DNA of 64,000 nt from Helicoverpa zea (taxonomy: Eukaryota; Arthropoda; Insecta; Lepidoptera; Noctuidae). This document shows positions 51,911 through 63,200 of this stretch, piece after piece (the stretch's first letter is position 1; each line of letters begins with the position of its first letter). The stretch spans positions 2,914,001 to 2,978,000 of the forward strand of contig NC_061474.1 in the NCBI RefSeq assembly GCF_022581195.2. The letters are read 5' to 3'. The translations under genes were made by a program, and so were the position numbers. A model generated the notes under the pieces. The model ran no database searches. It was not told where the DNA came from and was given only the letters and a program-made list of their open reading frames with translations.

Positions 51911-53079
51911 ATACATCGGAGAATTCAGAACCTTAACAGTTATGGTACGGTAGACTGCACATCAGTGGTAACTGTTATGCACCTTAACTAAATAATAATA
52001 AGAACGATTTTCCTATAAAACTGTTACCACTGACCTGAAGTTGACTGTACTTTTGCCACACTAAGATATCAAATAGGTTTCTGAACTCTATAGAAAAAAA
52101 TGACAAACTTGAGATTGGTCATCTCAAAACTGTTTGCTAAAAACTTAAAATGATCACTTATCGTTAAACACACGAGTTAATGTAATGCTTCTTATAAACT
52201 TGTAAACATACATATTTACATAGGTATACATAGATGTGACGTCTGTATGTTCAGAGCTGTAAACTGTAAACAGTCTTAGATCTACAGCACATCCTATTCC
52301 TGTTTACCTATGTAAAGCAAATGTCTTCGAAATGCTTTAAGGTTTTATGACCCGAAATTGGATCTCTTGATTGTTTCGTTATCTCGTAGCGCAGCCAGCT
52401 ACGTTTTCCAAAGAATCTTAAACCTGGTAAAGAATAGGTACTTCGTGGTACTCTTAACTTAGTACACGCACAGAAAGTTCTACTAGGTATCAAGATTTAT
52501 CAACGTTGATTTGGATGTGTTAATGTGTGGGTGTTTGTTAGTACTCTTACGCAACATTGCACTATTCTTATAGCATGCATTCTGTAAGAAATTTGCAGTG
52601 TCATAACCTATAGGTAAGACAAAATATAATATAGGTACGCTAATATTTATTCGGGTGCGAGAACTGGTTCTCTCAAGTGAAACCACGGGGAACTACTGAA
52701 CCGAATCAGATTGGATAGCAATAAAACCTTTTTCCTCGTGCTAAAACTTAATAAACCTTTTTCCAAACACAGAATCGAAATCAAAACCTCTAAGCGGAAA
52801 ATCCAGAGAAATCTCGATAAATGCATGCCTAACTATGACCTATCAGTTCTAAGTATTAATGAATAGTTACCATTGACACTAAGTACTTTCTAAGACATTG
52901 ACTAACCGTGAAGGAAAACATGGTGATGAAACCTGAACATAGCTACAAAAAATTGCTGAAATCATCGACCTTGAAGAGTCTTAGTGATAAATGTACTAGA
53001 AAACCTTATCTGTATGAATTTTTACACGATATGATTTCTTCAACTGAGAATATTATTTAATTTTTAACCGTATCGGCTA
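51911..53079. other. No gene recognised in about 1.2 kb
   Basis: GTGGTAACTGTTATGCACC (51965) and CTGTTACCACTGACC (52020) form a loose inverted pair. Minus-strand frames at 52308 and 52483 show no motif. Confidence 0.4.
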
Positions 53080-53218
53080 TTTCTCTCATAGGAGAGCAGC
53101 CAGCTGCGCAGGACCTATTATAGTGCACGAACATTTGCGCAGACTCAGGTGAACTCAATATTCCTTCACTCTCATAGCCCGATGTGACGGCAATCCGACA
53201 CGACCGGAGAGAGATTGG
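53080..53218 (-). repeat. Repeat Q
   Basis: In reverse: ATCTCTCTCCGGTCGTGTCG, GATTGCCGTCACATCGGGC, TATGAGAGTGAAGGAATATT, TAATAGGTCCTGCGCAGC and TGGCTGCTCTCC. It extends further at its 3' side than the copy at 26455. Confidence 0.8.
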
Positions 53219-53661
53219 ACGCATGACCAACATGCTTTCCGATGCATTGGTGTATCACCACCTACATATAGAGTTCGGACTGCTTTTTAAAGGTTAGGTA
53301 CTTAAAGCCCACAAAGTGATTTTGTTTGACTTGTCTACAGTAGCCAGGCTTGGCGACCTCTAGACCAATGTGAGAGTCAAACACATTTCAGTGACTATAG
53401 TTACATCGTAAGGAAGTATCAGGGAAATCCAAACAGGTCTTTTTGCTATTTCAGGGTCTCGGTAATTAAAACTGCAGTTTGCTATTTTAAGGAGTTGGCG
53501 CTAGATAGGCGTAAATGGAAGGAGCTGCACCGATAAGAGCTGGGCTCTTTAATTGAGAATGATGGTGCTAATTTTAGAAAAATAATACCTAACTAAAAAT
53601 ACATTTATTTAACTGACCATATGAATGCATTTATACTTAGATTGATATAAATACTATATTA
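53219..53661. other. No gene recognised
   Basis: No supported feature. Confidence 0.4.
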
Positions 53662-54047
53662 TACAAGGTGTTGATTTGCATTCGTGCCATACTTCAGGAG
53701 GAGGTCATAAAATACGTAAATAATCGATTGGAATTACAGTGGACGGGAAATAGCTAACACGTACTGCTTTTTTTGTTATTGTAATGTTGTAGTATTTCAG
53801 AAGTAATCCAATTTTATGAATGAAAATTATGAATAATCGTTGCGTATGCTTTGTGTTTGCGTTTGTGTGAGGGCGTAGCACGATTTTAAGGCCAGTAACA
53901 CACGCGTCAAGTTCAAATACGGCTAGATGACACTGACGGAATTCCGAAAAAAAAAAATACGTACCAATTTTCTTATTGATTTGGGTCGAGAATCATTAGC
54001 ATAAGTACGTCCTTGACTATGGCACGGATGCAAATCAACAGCTTGTA
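53662..54047 (-). mobile_element. TA-MITE copy 3
   Basis: TACAAGGTGTTGATTTGCAT at the left and ATGCAAATCAACAGCTTGTA at the right, with TA on both sides (53660-53661, 54048-54049). It is in opposite orientation to the copies at 10223 and 18611. Confidence 0.92.
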
Positions 54048-54403
54048 TAGCTCGCCTTCCTTGTGATTGGAGACGAATTGTGATCTGGCTCTGCTAACTT
54101 TAAATTTGTTTTGTCGCAGCCCAAAGTACTGATACTCCTCTAAATTGTGTTTATTTATGAGAAAGGGATATTTTAAACCGTATGGGTACAATATCTAAAC
54201 AATAGAACGCTTTACACAAAAATACTGAAACTCTTAACATTGCCATCAATCATCAGCATAGACCATTTAGAGCAGGTGAAAATTTGATCCAATACGCATA
54301 GTTTTACAAAAATGTTTTGATTTAACAGAAAGGTACATTAATCATCAATTAAAACTGTATTATCAGTTTTTTTGAAAATCACGTCAAAAACTTTTCAAAA
54401 CTC
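54048..54403. other. AT-rich DNA, nothing recognised
   Basis: No supported feature. Confidence 0.45.
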
Positions 54404-54625
54404 CCACGAACTTTCTACCAGGAATTAGTCCAAAACAAGGTTTAACCAGCTTCTTAGCAAATCTACGAAATTTAAATTTAGAATACACTCTCACGCATGC
54501 TTGGCTAACCCTTTTGATGCTAGTAACATACTACAGTCATAAAAACCCTTAGAAATACACTTGCAGTCCTTAAAACCAAGATTTCGCATAGGTGCCCGCT
54601 TTTTTTGCAAAAGAGTGTATATGTC
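54404..54625 (+). repeat. Unnamed dispersed repeat, copy 2
   Basis: Same order as 23622-23805 with an extra 38-bp segment in the middle (about 54527-54565). Confidence 0.8.
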
Positions 54626-54669
54626 TTAGATAGCCTATTTTTTATTGTTTATTTATTTTCAGTTTTGGA

Positions 54670-54834
54670 TGGAGAGGAAGAGGAAGACCTAAGAAAAGAT
54701 GGATGGATTGCTTGAAAGATGACATGTAAAGGAAAGGAGTGAGTGTCAGTATGACGAGTCACAGGGAAAAATGGAAGAGGATGACATCTTGCCCGGACCC
54801 CAAATAAAATTGGGAACAGGGCAGGAGGAAGAAG
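54670..54834 (+). mobile_element. LINE-A 3' tail with 9-bp target duplication
   Basis: Translates GRGRPKKRWMDCLKDDM, stop (TAA at 54727), RKGVSVSMTSHREKWKRM, TSCPDPK and the terminal TAA (54805-54807), then AATTGGGAACAGGGCAGGAG and GAAGAAG. The internal stop and loss of all upstream domains make it a dead fragment. AGTTTTGGA flanks it at 54661-54669 and 54835-54843. The minus-strand frame at 54649-54876 is a shadow. Confidence 0.9.
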
Positions 54835-54879
54835 AGTTTTGGAAAGCACGATAAACTGGTGGGTCACGGCTAACATTTA

Positions 54880-54975
54880 ACATCTTTGAAGCCAGTCTGA
54901 CAACCAGTCTTTCCATAGGAGGTTAGATAGACAGTTGCTCCTTGTAAAACACTGGTATCCGGATCGAATCCGGGG
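54880..54975 (+). mobile_element. SINE-A internal fragment
   Basis: AGCCAGTCTGACAACCAGTC, GGTTAGATAGACAGTTGC, TTGTAAAACACTGGTATCC. It lacks both head and tail and is diverged. Confidence 0.65.
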
Positions 54976-57059
54976 CGCTTCGCTAGTTTCTAAGTTATAC
55001 ATATTCTTGTGCATATTTTTTTAGGAATTTAATATGACAAGGCTATCGACACATTATTTATGTTATTTATGCAGATTTTCATAAATAAATAATAAAATCA
55101 TAAACGATTAGAAAAATACATGAAGGTGTAACACTTAAATAAATATGTTTTTTACGTATCCTTGAAACACGTTTTCCAAAATATTCTACTTGGTGATTTT
55201 TGAATTGCGGTTTTGTCATGTGGCTAAATTGCTTCGGTGGTTTCCAAAAAATAAAGCTGAGGAATTTTATTGCGGTTTTATTAGTATCAAAAGCCAAAAA
55301 CCTTCAAGGAAACTATTAATTTTTATTACGGTCAAGGAGCTTACAATAAGCTTACTTCTAATTTAATTTACAATGTTTGTCTGATCAGCGCAACTGCTAT
55401 GCACGGCTTTGATTCGCTGGTCAATCCGAATTTTGGCTCGTTTGGAAGTAAGTACATAGTTGGTAAAATAACACCATGTAAGACTGGGAAACTCCTTGAC
55501 TGTTACCCAGAAGCAGCCCCTGTTTCACGTCAGAGGCTATTGGACGGAGTTGGAGTAAGGCTTGGTGGCTAGTGCACATGTATAAGATGAACAAAAAAAA
55601 ACTAGAAATGCACTCAGCTGAATGATGTTCAGGACACTGCGAAGGCGAGTTCAAAAACTCTGAAGTTACAAGGGACTTTACTTCAATAAGAAATAAACAG
55701 TTTTTTTTAAGATGTCAAATTTACTAACAAAATACCAATACGCATGCGCAAGGCATCAACTTTAGAGGCAAGGGAAAAATTATTATTTAACGAAAACTGT
55801 TTCGCATCGCTTCTTCAAATATTTAGCCTATGCCTAAAATTCAAAACCATTCTTCAAAAGTAGGTTACAATACACAATACACCTAATTGTGTCATTAAAA
55901 ATGCTAAATAGTTTATAAATAAAATCGTGTAGTTGCATTCCCATGTATCAGACATCAGTGCGTTTAGTACGGAGAAAGGTGTCTCATAGTCGTGACGTCA
56001 CGCGCTGTCTTTGTGTAGACCTGTGAACGTTTAGATGTGGCCAATGGCTAGTTGTGATGATCGATTGATTAAAAAAAATGAAAATCTAGAATAATATTAC
56101 ATAGATCTCGGAGAGTAATGATGGGTATGTAATAGAATGAAGAAATGACAAATATATTTTTTTGATGGAAAAATACGTCGTTCAGAGATTTAAAAAAAAA
56201 TGGTTACATGTTTGCGTTGAAGTGATACTAAAGATTTTTGCTAGCCGTGACAAATGAAAATCTTGTTCAAGAAGTTTATTTGAGGATCTAATCTTCTAAA
56301 GCCTTCCTTTGTTACTCGACAATGATATCAAAAATACGCATAGTATTCCTCCCTATCTTTTCTGCATTAATACATTCCAGGGATCAGATTTCACACTTTC
56401 CTAGACTTCTGATATAACGATGTAGATAACACAGTCTAAAAGTATTTGGCCTTGCTAGGACATAATTGTATAACTTAAATGATGCACTTAGATAAAAATA
56501 ACAAGTCCTATATTTGGGTTTTTTACGAGGGTTATTTATTTGTAAATGTGGTTAAGGTGATTTCGGTTATTTTTTGTGCTATGTTTGCGTTAAGCTAATA
56601 AACAGTATAAATTAATGGGCACTATAATGGTCAGAATTATAAAAAAAAAATAAGCACAGAAATAGGTGGTATGTGCTGGGGACGAGCATAGTATACGTAC
56701 TTTTGTCCAGGTGTTGGAAGTAGTTCCCTTTCTGAAGTAGCTTATAGCTAACAAAATTTAGATATTGTTTCTTTTGTTCTGTTGGGGAAAAAAATCTGGA
56801 AATTGTTATTTGCAATACCTATAAAATATTTTATCTTTACTAGCAGTAAAAAAAACTTTAAAAGGAGTTGTCATAATTATGTTGTCAGCTAGGTACCTAC
56901 GTAAACACAGCGATCTTTTTCTAATTTAAGTATAAATAATATTCACAGACTTCTAGCTCCCAACCACCATTTTCCGCAAGTAAATATACGATAGGTAAGA
57001 CTTAAACATAACAAATGACGACAATTTATAATTAAGGATTTAATAAATATACTTGTCGA
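54976..57059. other. No supported gene in about 2 kb
   Basis: A GC-richer patch at 55490-55590 (with CCCAGAAGCAGCCCCTGTTT and a minus-strand frame) may be part of an unrecognised repeat. The rest is AT-rich. Confidence 0.4.
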
Positions 57060-57372
57060 TGACAGTGTCCCCTCTCAAAGTTTATGGTTCTACATCGCCT
57101 GGAGAGAGCGATCTGCTTGCTGGCTGGCAGTGCGTTCTCGGTCTCGACTCTTGCGCGACGTTTAAAAAAAAACGCGTTCCATTTTCGAACCGCTGTCAAA
57201 TCGCGCGCCGTTTTTCGTAATTATTTTTCACATAACCATCTGTAGGCCATCTTGGTTTTACTAAGAGTGATTTTGTAATTTTCTTTGATTTTTCGTGGTA
57301 ATTAAATACAATTTTTTGTGCAAGTGTTGTTGTACGAAAGTAAAAGGAGGTGAAACGTTTGTTGCTTTTTCG
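57060..57372 (+). promoter_or_regulatory. Candidate promoter and non-coding 5' exon of a host gene
   Basis: A CpG-rich block (about 57095-57210: GTGCGTTCTCGGTCTCGAC, TTGCGCGACG, AATCGCGCGCCG) interrupts AT-rich DNA and is not a repeat seen elsewhere in the window. It passes into an AT-rich leader with no long ORF and ends at CG then GTGAGT (57373), a consensus splice donor. A GCCATCTTGG word at 57248 fits a YY1/Pho-type site. This is the usual look of an insect promoter with an untranslated first exon, but no downstream exon is visible in the remaining 6.6 kb. Confidence 0.33.
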
Positions 57373-58589
57373 GTGAGTTTGAACGTTCTCATTTTTATGT
57401 AATATTATTTTATTATACATCGATAGTGTTGTGAGCATACGATTACAATATAAAAAAGTATTTGGTAATAAAAATATTTTATGAACACACGTCACAAAAT
57501 ACTATTTTAAAAAAGTAATTTTTCTCCATGACAGATTAATCTCTATCATGAATACGTAGGTAATTGGCCTAGATTGAAACTTGTAATTAAAAATTCATGT
57601 CATAAAATTTAATTATTCGGTAATTGGATTTTTATCTCTACAAACAATAAATTTCATAACGTTTAACATAGCAATTAGAAACGAGCATGAATAATTTTCA
57701 TTATTTCAGTCATTTTCGACGTTCCACTTACAAAAAGTGTTTCGCTATCTTAAAACGAGAGAGAATTTGTATATTTTGGTGACTCTTTTCGAATATGAAA
57801 TGTCCTATTTTCTGGACTCTTAAATCTTTTTTATTTTTCTCACAATATTTTTGTAACTTTTGTCAATTAATTTCCCAATTCTCTTAGATCAACCTCAATC
57901 TGTTAAAAAGTAGCACATAAATCGTTAAGTAGGACGTCGTAACAAAAATACGACGCGCCGAAATGCTTGCAATATTGTCGATTCATAAAAACCTTCACTT
58001 AATTTTTCTACCGTAGGTGATATGAAAAAACTAAAATCTCAGTCCTATGAATCTAACTGCATATGTAGGTACTTACTCTATTTCAGTAATTCATTTTATG
58101 TATACCCACAGTGCTACAATAAACTGACTTTGCATTGCATTTAAAACAAGCCTTTCGACACAAGAACCAAAGTTTTGGTCATTGCCAGCCTATTTACTGC
58201 TGCTGCTACTTTTTTATCGGCTGGGTAACCATCAATATTGACAAGGCCTACTCACGATGTACGATAGTAAGTCCAACTAAAAACTGAAACTAAGGCTTTC
58301 TTACCAACTTACTAAGCCACCGTCTTTTCGCTGATTTGTATAAATCCACATTTGTCTAGTTATGTATTAATTTCTTCGTATTCCAATTACCTATTATCTA
58401 CACTTAATGCTTGGTACAGTCAGCCACAAATTCCAGTGTCCTCTAAATTAGGAGTTCGACGTTCTCACGACGCGACGTTTTCCTCAACAGTTCTGATTAA
58501 ATTGCGTAAACTAGTGTGATAACTTTTTGAAGTTGAATCAACGACCGACTGTGTAACAAGGCCGTTACTGCCACTGTTCAAAATAAATT
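57373..58589. other. AT-rich DNA, nothing recognised
   Basis: If the preceding 5' exon is real, this is the start of its intron. Confidence 0.35.
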
Positions 58590-58625
58590 AAAAAGTCTAC
58601 TGCATAGAAATGCAGTAGACTTTTT
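58590..58625. repeat. Perfect 16-bp hairpin
   Basis: AAAAAGTCTACTGCAT, loop AGAA, ATGCAGTAGACTTTTT. It is too short for an animal pre-miRNA and has no gene upstream to end. Confidence 0.9.
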
Positions 58626-59204
58626 GTGTAGTGCAGATGCACTATCACTCTTGTCTATCTACAAAATTACTAGACTATCAAAATTTCGATCTTCAAATAA
58701 AAAGGTTAACTAAGCAAAATATAGTGGCGCCTAAAAAACGCAACACCCTTTAGAACGCTTCCTAAGAATGTTTTTTTCTTCCTAATAAAGGTAGCAGATA
58801 GATTTGCTGAATTGCTCATAATTATTTGCTGTTGACTGTACCCTACTTCACTAGATTGCACATGCAAGTTAAGACAAAAATATAATAATTATGATCATTT
58901 ATCATTTGATAAATTTAAAAACTAATCTGACCTTCACCTTATTTAAAGGTCCACACGGGGTCTCAGATAAAATTTAATTTATTTCGTCATCTTTTACTAA
59001 TCCTATTAATTAACTCTTTTGGCTGTGTAAAACCGCTTGTCTTACCTTGTCTACTTGCTACTCAAATACTCAGCATTAATATAGTGGATTTTTTGTTTCG
59101 AAATATTTATCTCCTGGCATGCAGCAAAAATGCTGAAAATATGTATTCCATGCCTACCTTTATTCTATGCACCATCACTTGGCATATAAAAATTGACTTT
59201 CGGC
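58626..59204. other. AT-rich DNA, nothing recognised
   Basis: No supported feature. Confidence 0.45.
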
Positions 59205-59392
59205 CAGTTTCTTCATCAAAAGTAAAATTCAAAGTAATGTCTAAAGTAAAAGTAACGGTCAAATTCGTTTTTTCAAGGCTAAAGTGACAGCAATGACAGC
59301 AAAACGAATAGAAAAAATTAATTTGACCGTTACTTTTACTTTAGACATTACTTTGACTTTTACTTTGGCTTTTACTTTTGATGAAGAAACTG
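59205..59392. repeat. Long imperfect inverted repeat built on AAAGTMAAAG words
   Basis: The left arm (59205-59265) runs CAGTTTCTTCATCAAAAGTA to GTAACGGTCAAATT; the right arm (59320-59392) is its inverse with one extra 12-base unit. The central 54 bases are unpaired. Inside the arms AAAGTA words repeat, so the right arm probably gained its extra unit by slippage. Both strands read a K-V-rich peptide by chance. Confidence 0.88.
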
Positions 59393-60334
59393 ACTGTTTG
59401 TCAAAACTCTGCATTATCTCAATCAGAAATCGACAAATGACTGCCCGTTGAGACGTAGCATTTTTAATCGTCTTACGCAATCTAGGGCTGCGATAAGTAT
59501 CTTAAAAATCTCAACGATTTTTAAGACTTTTGACAAAAACATGTGAGCATACACGTGACCAACCGTTTCACATAATATAAGGTAATAGATACCTATGATG
59601 GGTAAAGGTATGCAAATGGTCAATTTTATAGCTAGATAAAATATATTGTGTAGAAAAACCGGAATACAAAATAGGCTTTTTAGTCAAATATTACCAAAAA
59701 AAATTGTTGATATCGTTAAATAGGCCTCTAGCAGCATAATTAATTATTAAAACACTCAAATTAGTAATTATAAAAATCAAAATGACCCTTTTAATGTGTT
59801 TTTAGATTTTTTGCTTAAAAAATCACATCATTATTTATTCTTATAAGGCCTCTAATTAAATTCAGGCCGGTTTCGAAACTAGTTAAGTAGGTATGCTAAA
59901 ATTTTCAAAAAACTGATCTTGAGAAATAGGATAATGCTGTTTTTTGATACATTATTTTATTTCCTCTTTATGTGGTTTGTAATAAATTGGCACGTGATTT
60001 TTTGTATCACGTTTTTATTGTATAAGTAGGTGCTTACTATTCTTTTCCATAATATTATGTATTTTAAAAATCGTATTATCTCAGTCGTAAAAATTCTATT
60101 CAGTGGATGAGTGACTTGCGATAACTTCAAGTGGTTTTGCATTTTCTTTAACAAAAGCAAGGAAGGGCATGGTATCCAACGTTATTACCTATGTCCACGT
60201 ATATCTTTGCACCTTTTGAAGAAAGCCATTGCTATGTGACGACGCCCATATGCAGTAATTTTTTGTTTAGAAGTCTATCACAACACAATTTTTTGACAAG
60301 AATTCTGGGTTATTTAAAAAGCAATATATAGGCA
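59393..60334. other. AT-rich DNA, nothing recognised
   Basis: A T-rich 59.7-60.1 kb region has only short frames. Confidence 0.45.
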
Positions 60335-60344
60335 AGACCACAGA

Positions 60345-60453
60345 ATTCCGAGCTGCTTGTTAACCACCAACAAAGCGGCACAACCCGCGAATCGAACCCA
60401 CGTGCCTCCTCGTGCACATAGTCGCACTATGCGACTTCTAAATCAACGAGGCC
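60345..60453 (-). mobile_element. tRNA-headed SINE fragment of a second family, with 10-bp target duplication
   Basis: In reverse: GGCCTCGTTGATTTAGAAGT (box A position, degraded) and CACGTGGGTTCGATTCGCGG (box B, consensus-like), then GTTGTGCCGCTTTGTTGGTG. AGACCACAGA flanks it at 60335-60344 and 60454-60463. It differs from SINE-A in head and body. Anticodon-arm pairing is not convincing, so it is not a tRNA gene. Confidence 0.7.
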
Positions 60454-60463
60454 AGACCACAGA

Positions 60464-61264
60464 TTACTAAATATGTATTTACAAGTATATAATTAGATTA
60501 AAGGTAGGTATCAGATGCTGAAATTGTTTATCTAAGAATAGATCGGTTCACATAAAAATGAAGGTAACCAAATGTTTGCTAAATAGTAGCAATTAATTAA
60601 CTTGAAGGTTCGTTATTAAACAAACCTTTTCATCATGGCTTCCAAAATTGAAGGGCATTTTGTGTTTGCGTAAATTTATTTTGGTAGCCAGGTAGATTAA
60701 ATATTTGCAAAAGGGTTTTAATCATTTTTAAATTGATGTACACAAAATTATTATACAATTTAGGTACTGTAGCGCGTTGCATGTTGTACCAGGATATTCT
60801 ACTTGAATAAAAAAAAACATCAGCTTTTAAGCTTGTGTTTATTCTGTTCTGGAAAATTATCAAATCAATGTAAAAACCTATGAAAAATCGATTTTCAATC
60901 TATTTTATATTAAAAGAACATCATTTAAATGCCCTGTTCGGCTTTAATACGTGAAAAACCTCTACAGTACCTACTTCAAAGTCAAAGACCAAAACTGCTG
61001 AAATAAACGTTCTGTTTTCATAGACATAAATAATTTTAAGTCCACTTATGAAAGGTTTTCGGAAGTAAGTATATTCTTTATAGTCTTCAAAGCCCGTTCG
61101 GTTAGTTATTCAATATTTACAGTTCATCTAAAATTTACCATCCGTTCCACAAACGCTGCTAAATAGCTTATCTAAATCAATTATTTCGTAATCTTGTCCC
61201 AGTCGATTGTAATGTCTCAATAATTTTGATGACTTCATTGTAAGTGGTAAATAACCAATAGCTT
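60464..61264. other. AT-rich DNA, nothing recognised
   Basis: No supported feature. Confidence 0.45.
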
Positions 61265-61345
61265 CTCTATCAATCATTAGTAAAATTATGAATGCGAAAG
61301 TCACTCTGTTTATCTGACAGTCTGTCTGTGCGTCTGGCTTGCCTA
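61265..61345 (-). mobile_element. LINE tail of the (CAGA)n type
   Basis: AATTATGAATGCGAAAGTCA, then TATCTGACAGTCTGTCTGTG and GGCTTGCC; in reverse the same order as 49700-49822, more diverged. Confidence 0.65.
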
Positions 61346-62094
61346 AATTACTGAACGGATTTAGCTAAATGATAGGACAATGTGAAAAATGGAAGTGAAA
61401 AAAGAAACTCAAACTAATTCAAACTGTGGTCAATGGTGGTCTGAAACGCATGAGTCAAGTATTTTGTGTTTTCGTCCAAAACAACAATTTTTTCACTGTT
61501 ACTTACATACATACAACAGGGGTGAAAGTTAAACTGTTAAGATTGAAATTACCGAAATTACAGTAATACGAAAACGTTGGACAATACTTTCTATACGTTT
61601 TTGAAGGAAAACTTTCTCACACATACCTTCTTTTAAGCTTCACATGGCATTCGTGTCAAATGTGTTTTAGAAAACAATTTCGTTAATTCGATGCAAAATA
61701 AGAACTTGCAGTAATATAACCGACTTTTTTTAAAATCAATATCTGATCTATATCAATCTGCTCTCTCACGATTACACGTCACTGCCCAAGTACCCTGGGC
61801 ATTCTATGCGTTCGTGTTTTTTTACTAAGTAACTATTAAGGTAATCTATGGCCATTAAATCTTACTAAAATAGCAAAGGTTTGTAACAGTATCCACCTAA
61901 CCAGTATCAGACCTTTGATTAATTTTTCAGAATTAGGCTTCACCAAGAAACGTAATTCCATGGGTTTATAGTCGTTCGCTACTTCTAAATGTCCATCACA
62001 AGTTGTTTTCACGTGATGAACGGGATAAAATATAATCAGGAATAATGTAACTTTCCAACATTGAAAGAATTTTCCAAATCGATTCAGTACTTTT
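61346..62094. other. AT-rich DNA; possible X scrap at 62010-62095
   Basis: GAACGGGATAAAATATAATC and AAATCGATTCAGTACTTTTA follow the middle of X. No gene is seen. Confidence 0.4.
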
Positions 62095-62105
62095 AGAGCC
62101 TCTAG

Positions 62106-62316
62106 CTGTCATTGAACATCCTTGGCAGTCGTTACGGGTAGTCAGAAGCCAGTAAGTCTGACGCCAGTCTAACCAAGGGGTATCGGGTCGCCCGGGTAAC
62201 TGGGTTGAGGGGGCCAGATAGATCAGTCGCTCCTTGTAAAGCACTGGTACTCAGCTACATCCGGTTAGACTGGAAGCCGACCCCAACATAATTGGGAAAA
62301 GGCTCGGAGGATGATG
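62106..62316 (+). mobile_element. SINE-A, 5'-truncated, with perfect 11-bp target duplication
   Basis: Runs from CTGTCATTGAACATCCTTGG to GGCTCGGAGGATG. AGAGCCTCTAG stands immediately before (62095-62105) and after (62317-62327). Both ends of the insertion are therefore exact: the copy lost the tRNA head at the moment of insertion, not later. The minus-strand frame at 61996-62244 is a shadow. Confidence 0.96.
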
Positions 62317-62327
62317 AGAGCCTCTAG

Positions 62328-63054
62328 GGTACAAACAATCAAAAAAGTGTTTGCTCTTTGTTACATCAGTATAGGTTTGTAAAGATAACTGTGCAATATA
62401 AAGTAAAACTATAGCAATTATGTATATCAATAAAATAACTGTGATCTTAAACAATGGAATACCAATAAACAAACAAAAGATGTTCTCACTTCTTTGTTAA
62501 CTATTTTACTACTATTAGTCTATTGTTAAACGTTACACATCTTGTTTAGAATGCATGTGAAAAAAATGTTTTATGTTCCATAATCATGGGTTCCAATTTA
62601 TACATAGATTACATTAATTAATTAAAGATGGTATCCTAATAAATAAATAATAGATGTAAACGCTATATATGGCAGCTGAAATAATGGATATATAATTTGG
62701 CAAAACATAACAATTGGATCAGAATCGTGAAATCGGTTGTACGCTACTTTTTATCCAAATGCGGGATTGTCTCCCAAGCAAGAATGTTAAAATCCAGCTT
62801 TAAAAAGATGGCCAATGCATGTGTTTTCAGACATATAAAAATACTATTTTGTGCCAACCACGCAAAGGATGCTTTTATGGTACTTATAACAAGATAGATG
62901 GCGTGATATTTTGGCCTATAAAATCGCATGTAACAAAATTATATTGAACAAGTTAATTGTCCCGCGGTTTTCCTTGCATTGTTAGTAGGGCCTGGGTGCA
63001 ATAAACAATGTCTAGATGTTAGTTGGAAATACTTTGTTAGAGTTAAAATACTAG
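62328..63054. other. AT-rich DNA, nothing recognised
   Basis: Frames at 62697-62897 and, opposite, 62744-62929 overlap and have no motif. Confidence 0.4.
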
Positions 63055-63200
63055 CTTCTGTTGGCAGTTTCATACATGTCCCTTGGGTTGGGAACTAATT
63101 CCCGGATAAAAAGTTGCCTATCTCTATAGCATTTCTCATTAAATGGCATAATTAACACTTAAAGACTAACTCTTCGGCTTTATAATATTATAGTAGGTAT
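63055..63200 (+). repeat. Repeat X, with internal deletion
   Basis: CTAGCTTCTGTTGGCAGTTT, TCCCGGATAAAAAGTTGCC, AAGACTAACTCTTCGGCTTT and ATAATATTATAGTAGG. The stretch around the CAGTAGTTC block is missing. Confidence 0.75.

Noticed and set aside
58590..58625. Rho-independent terminator look-alike (hairpin plus T5)
   Set aside because: The setting is a eukaryotic nuclear genome and no transcription unit ends here.
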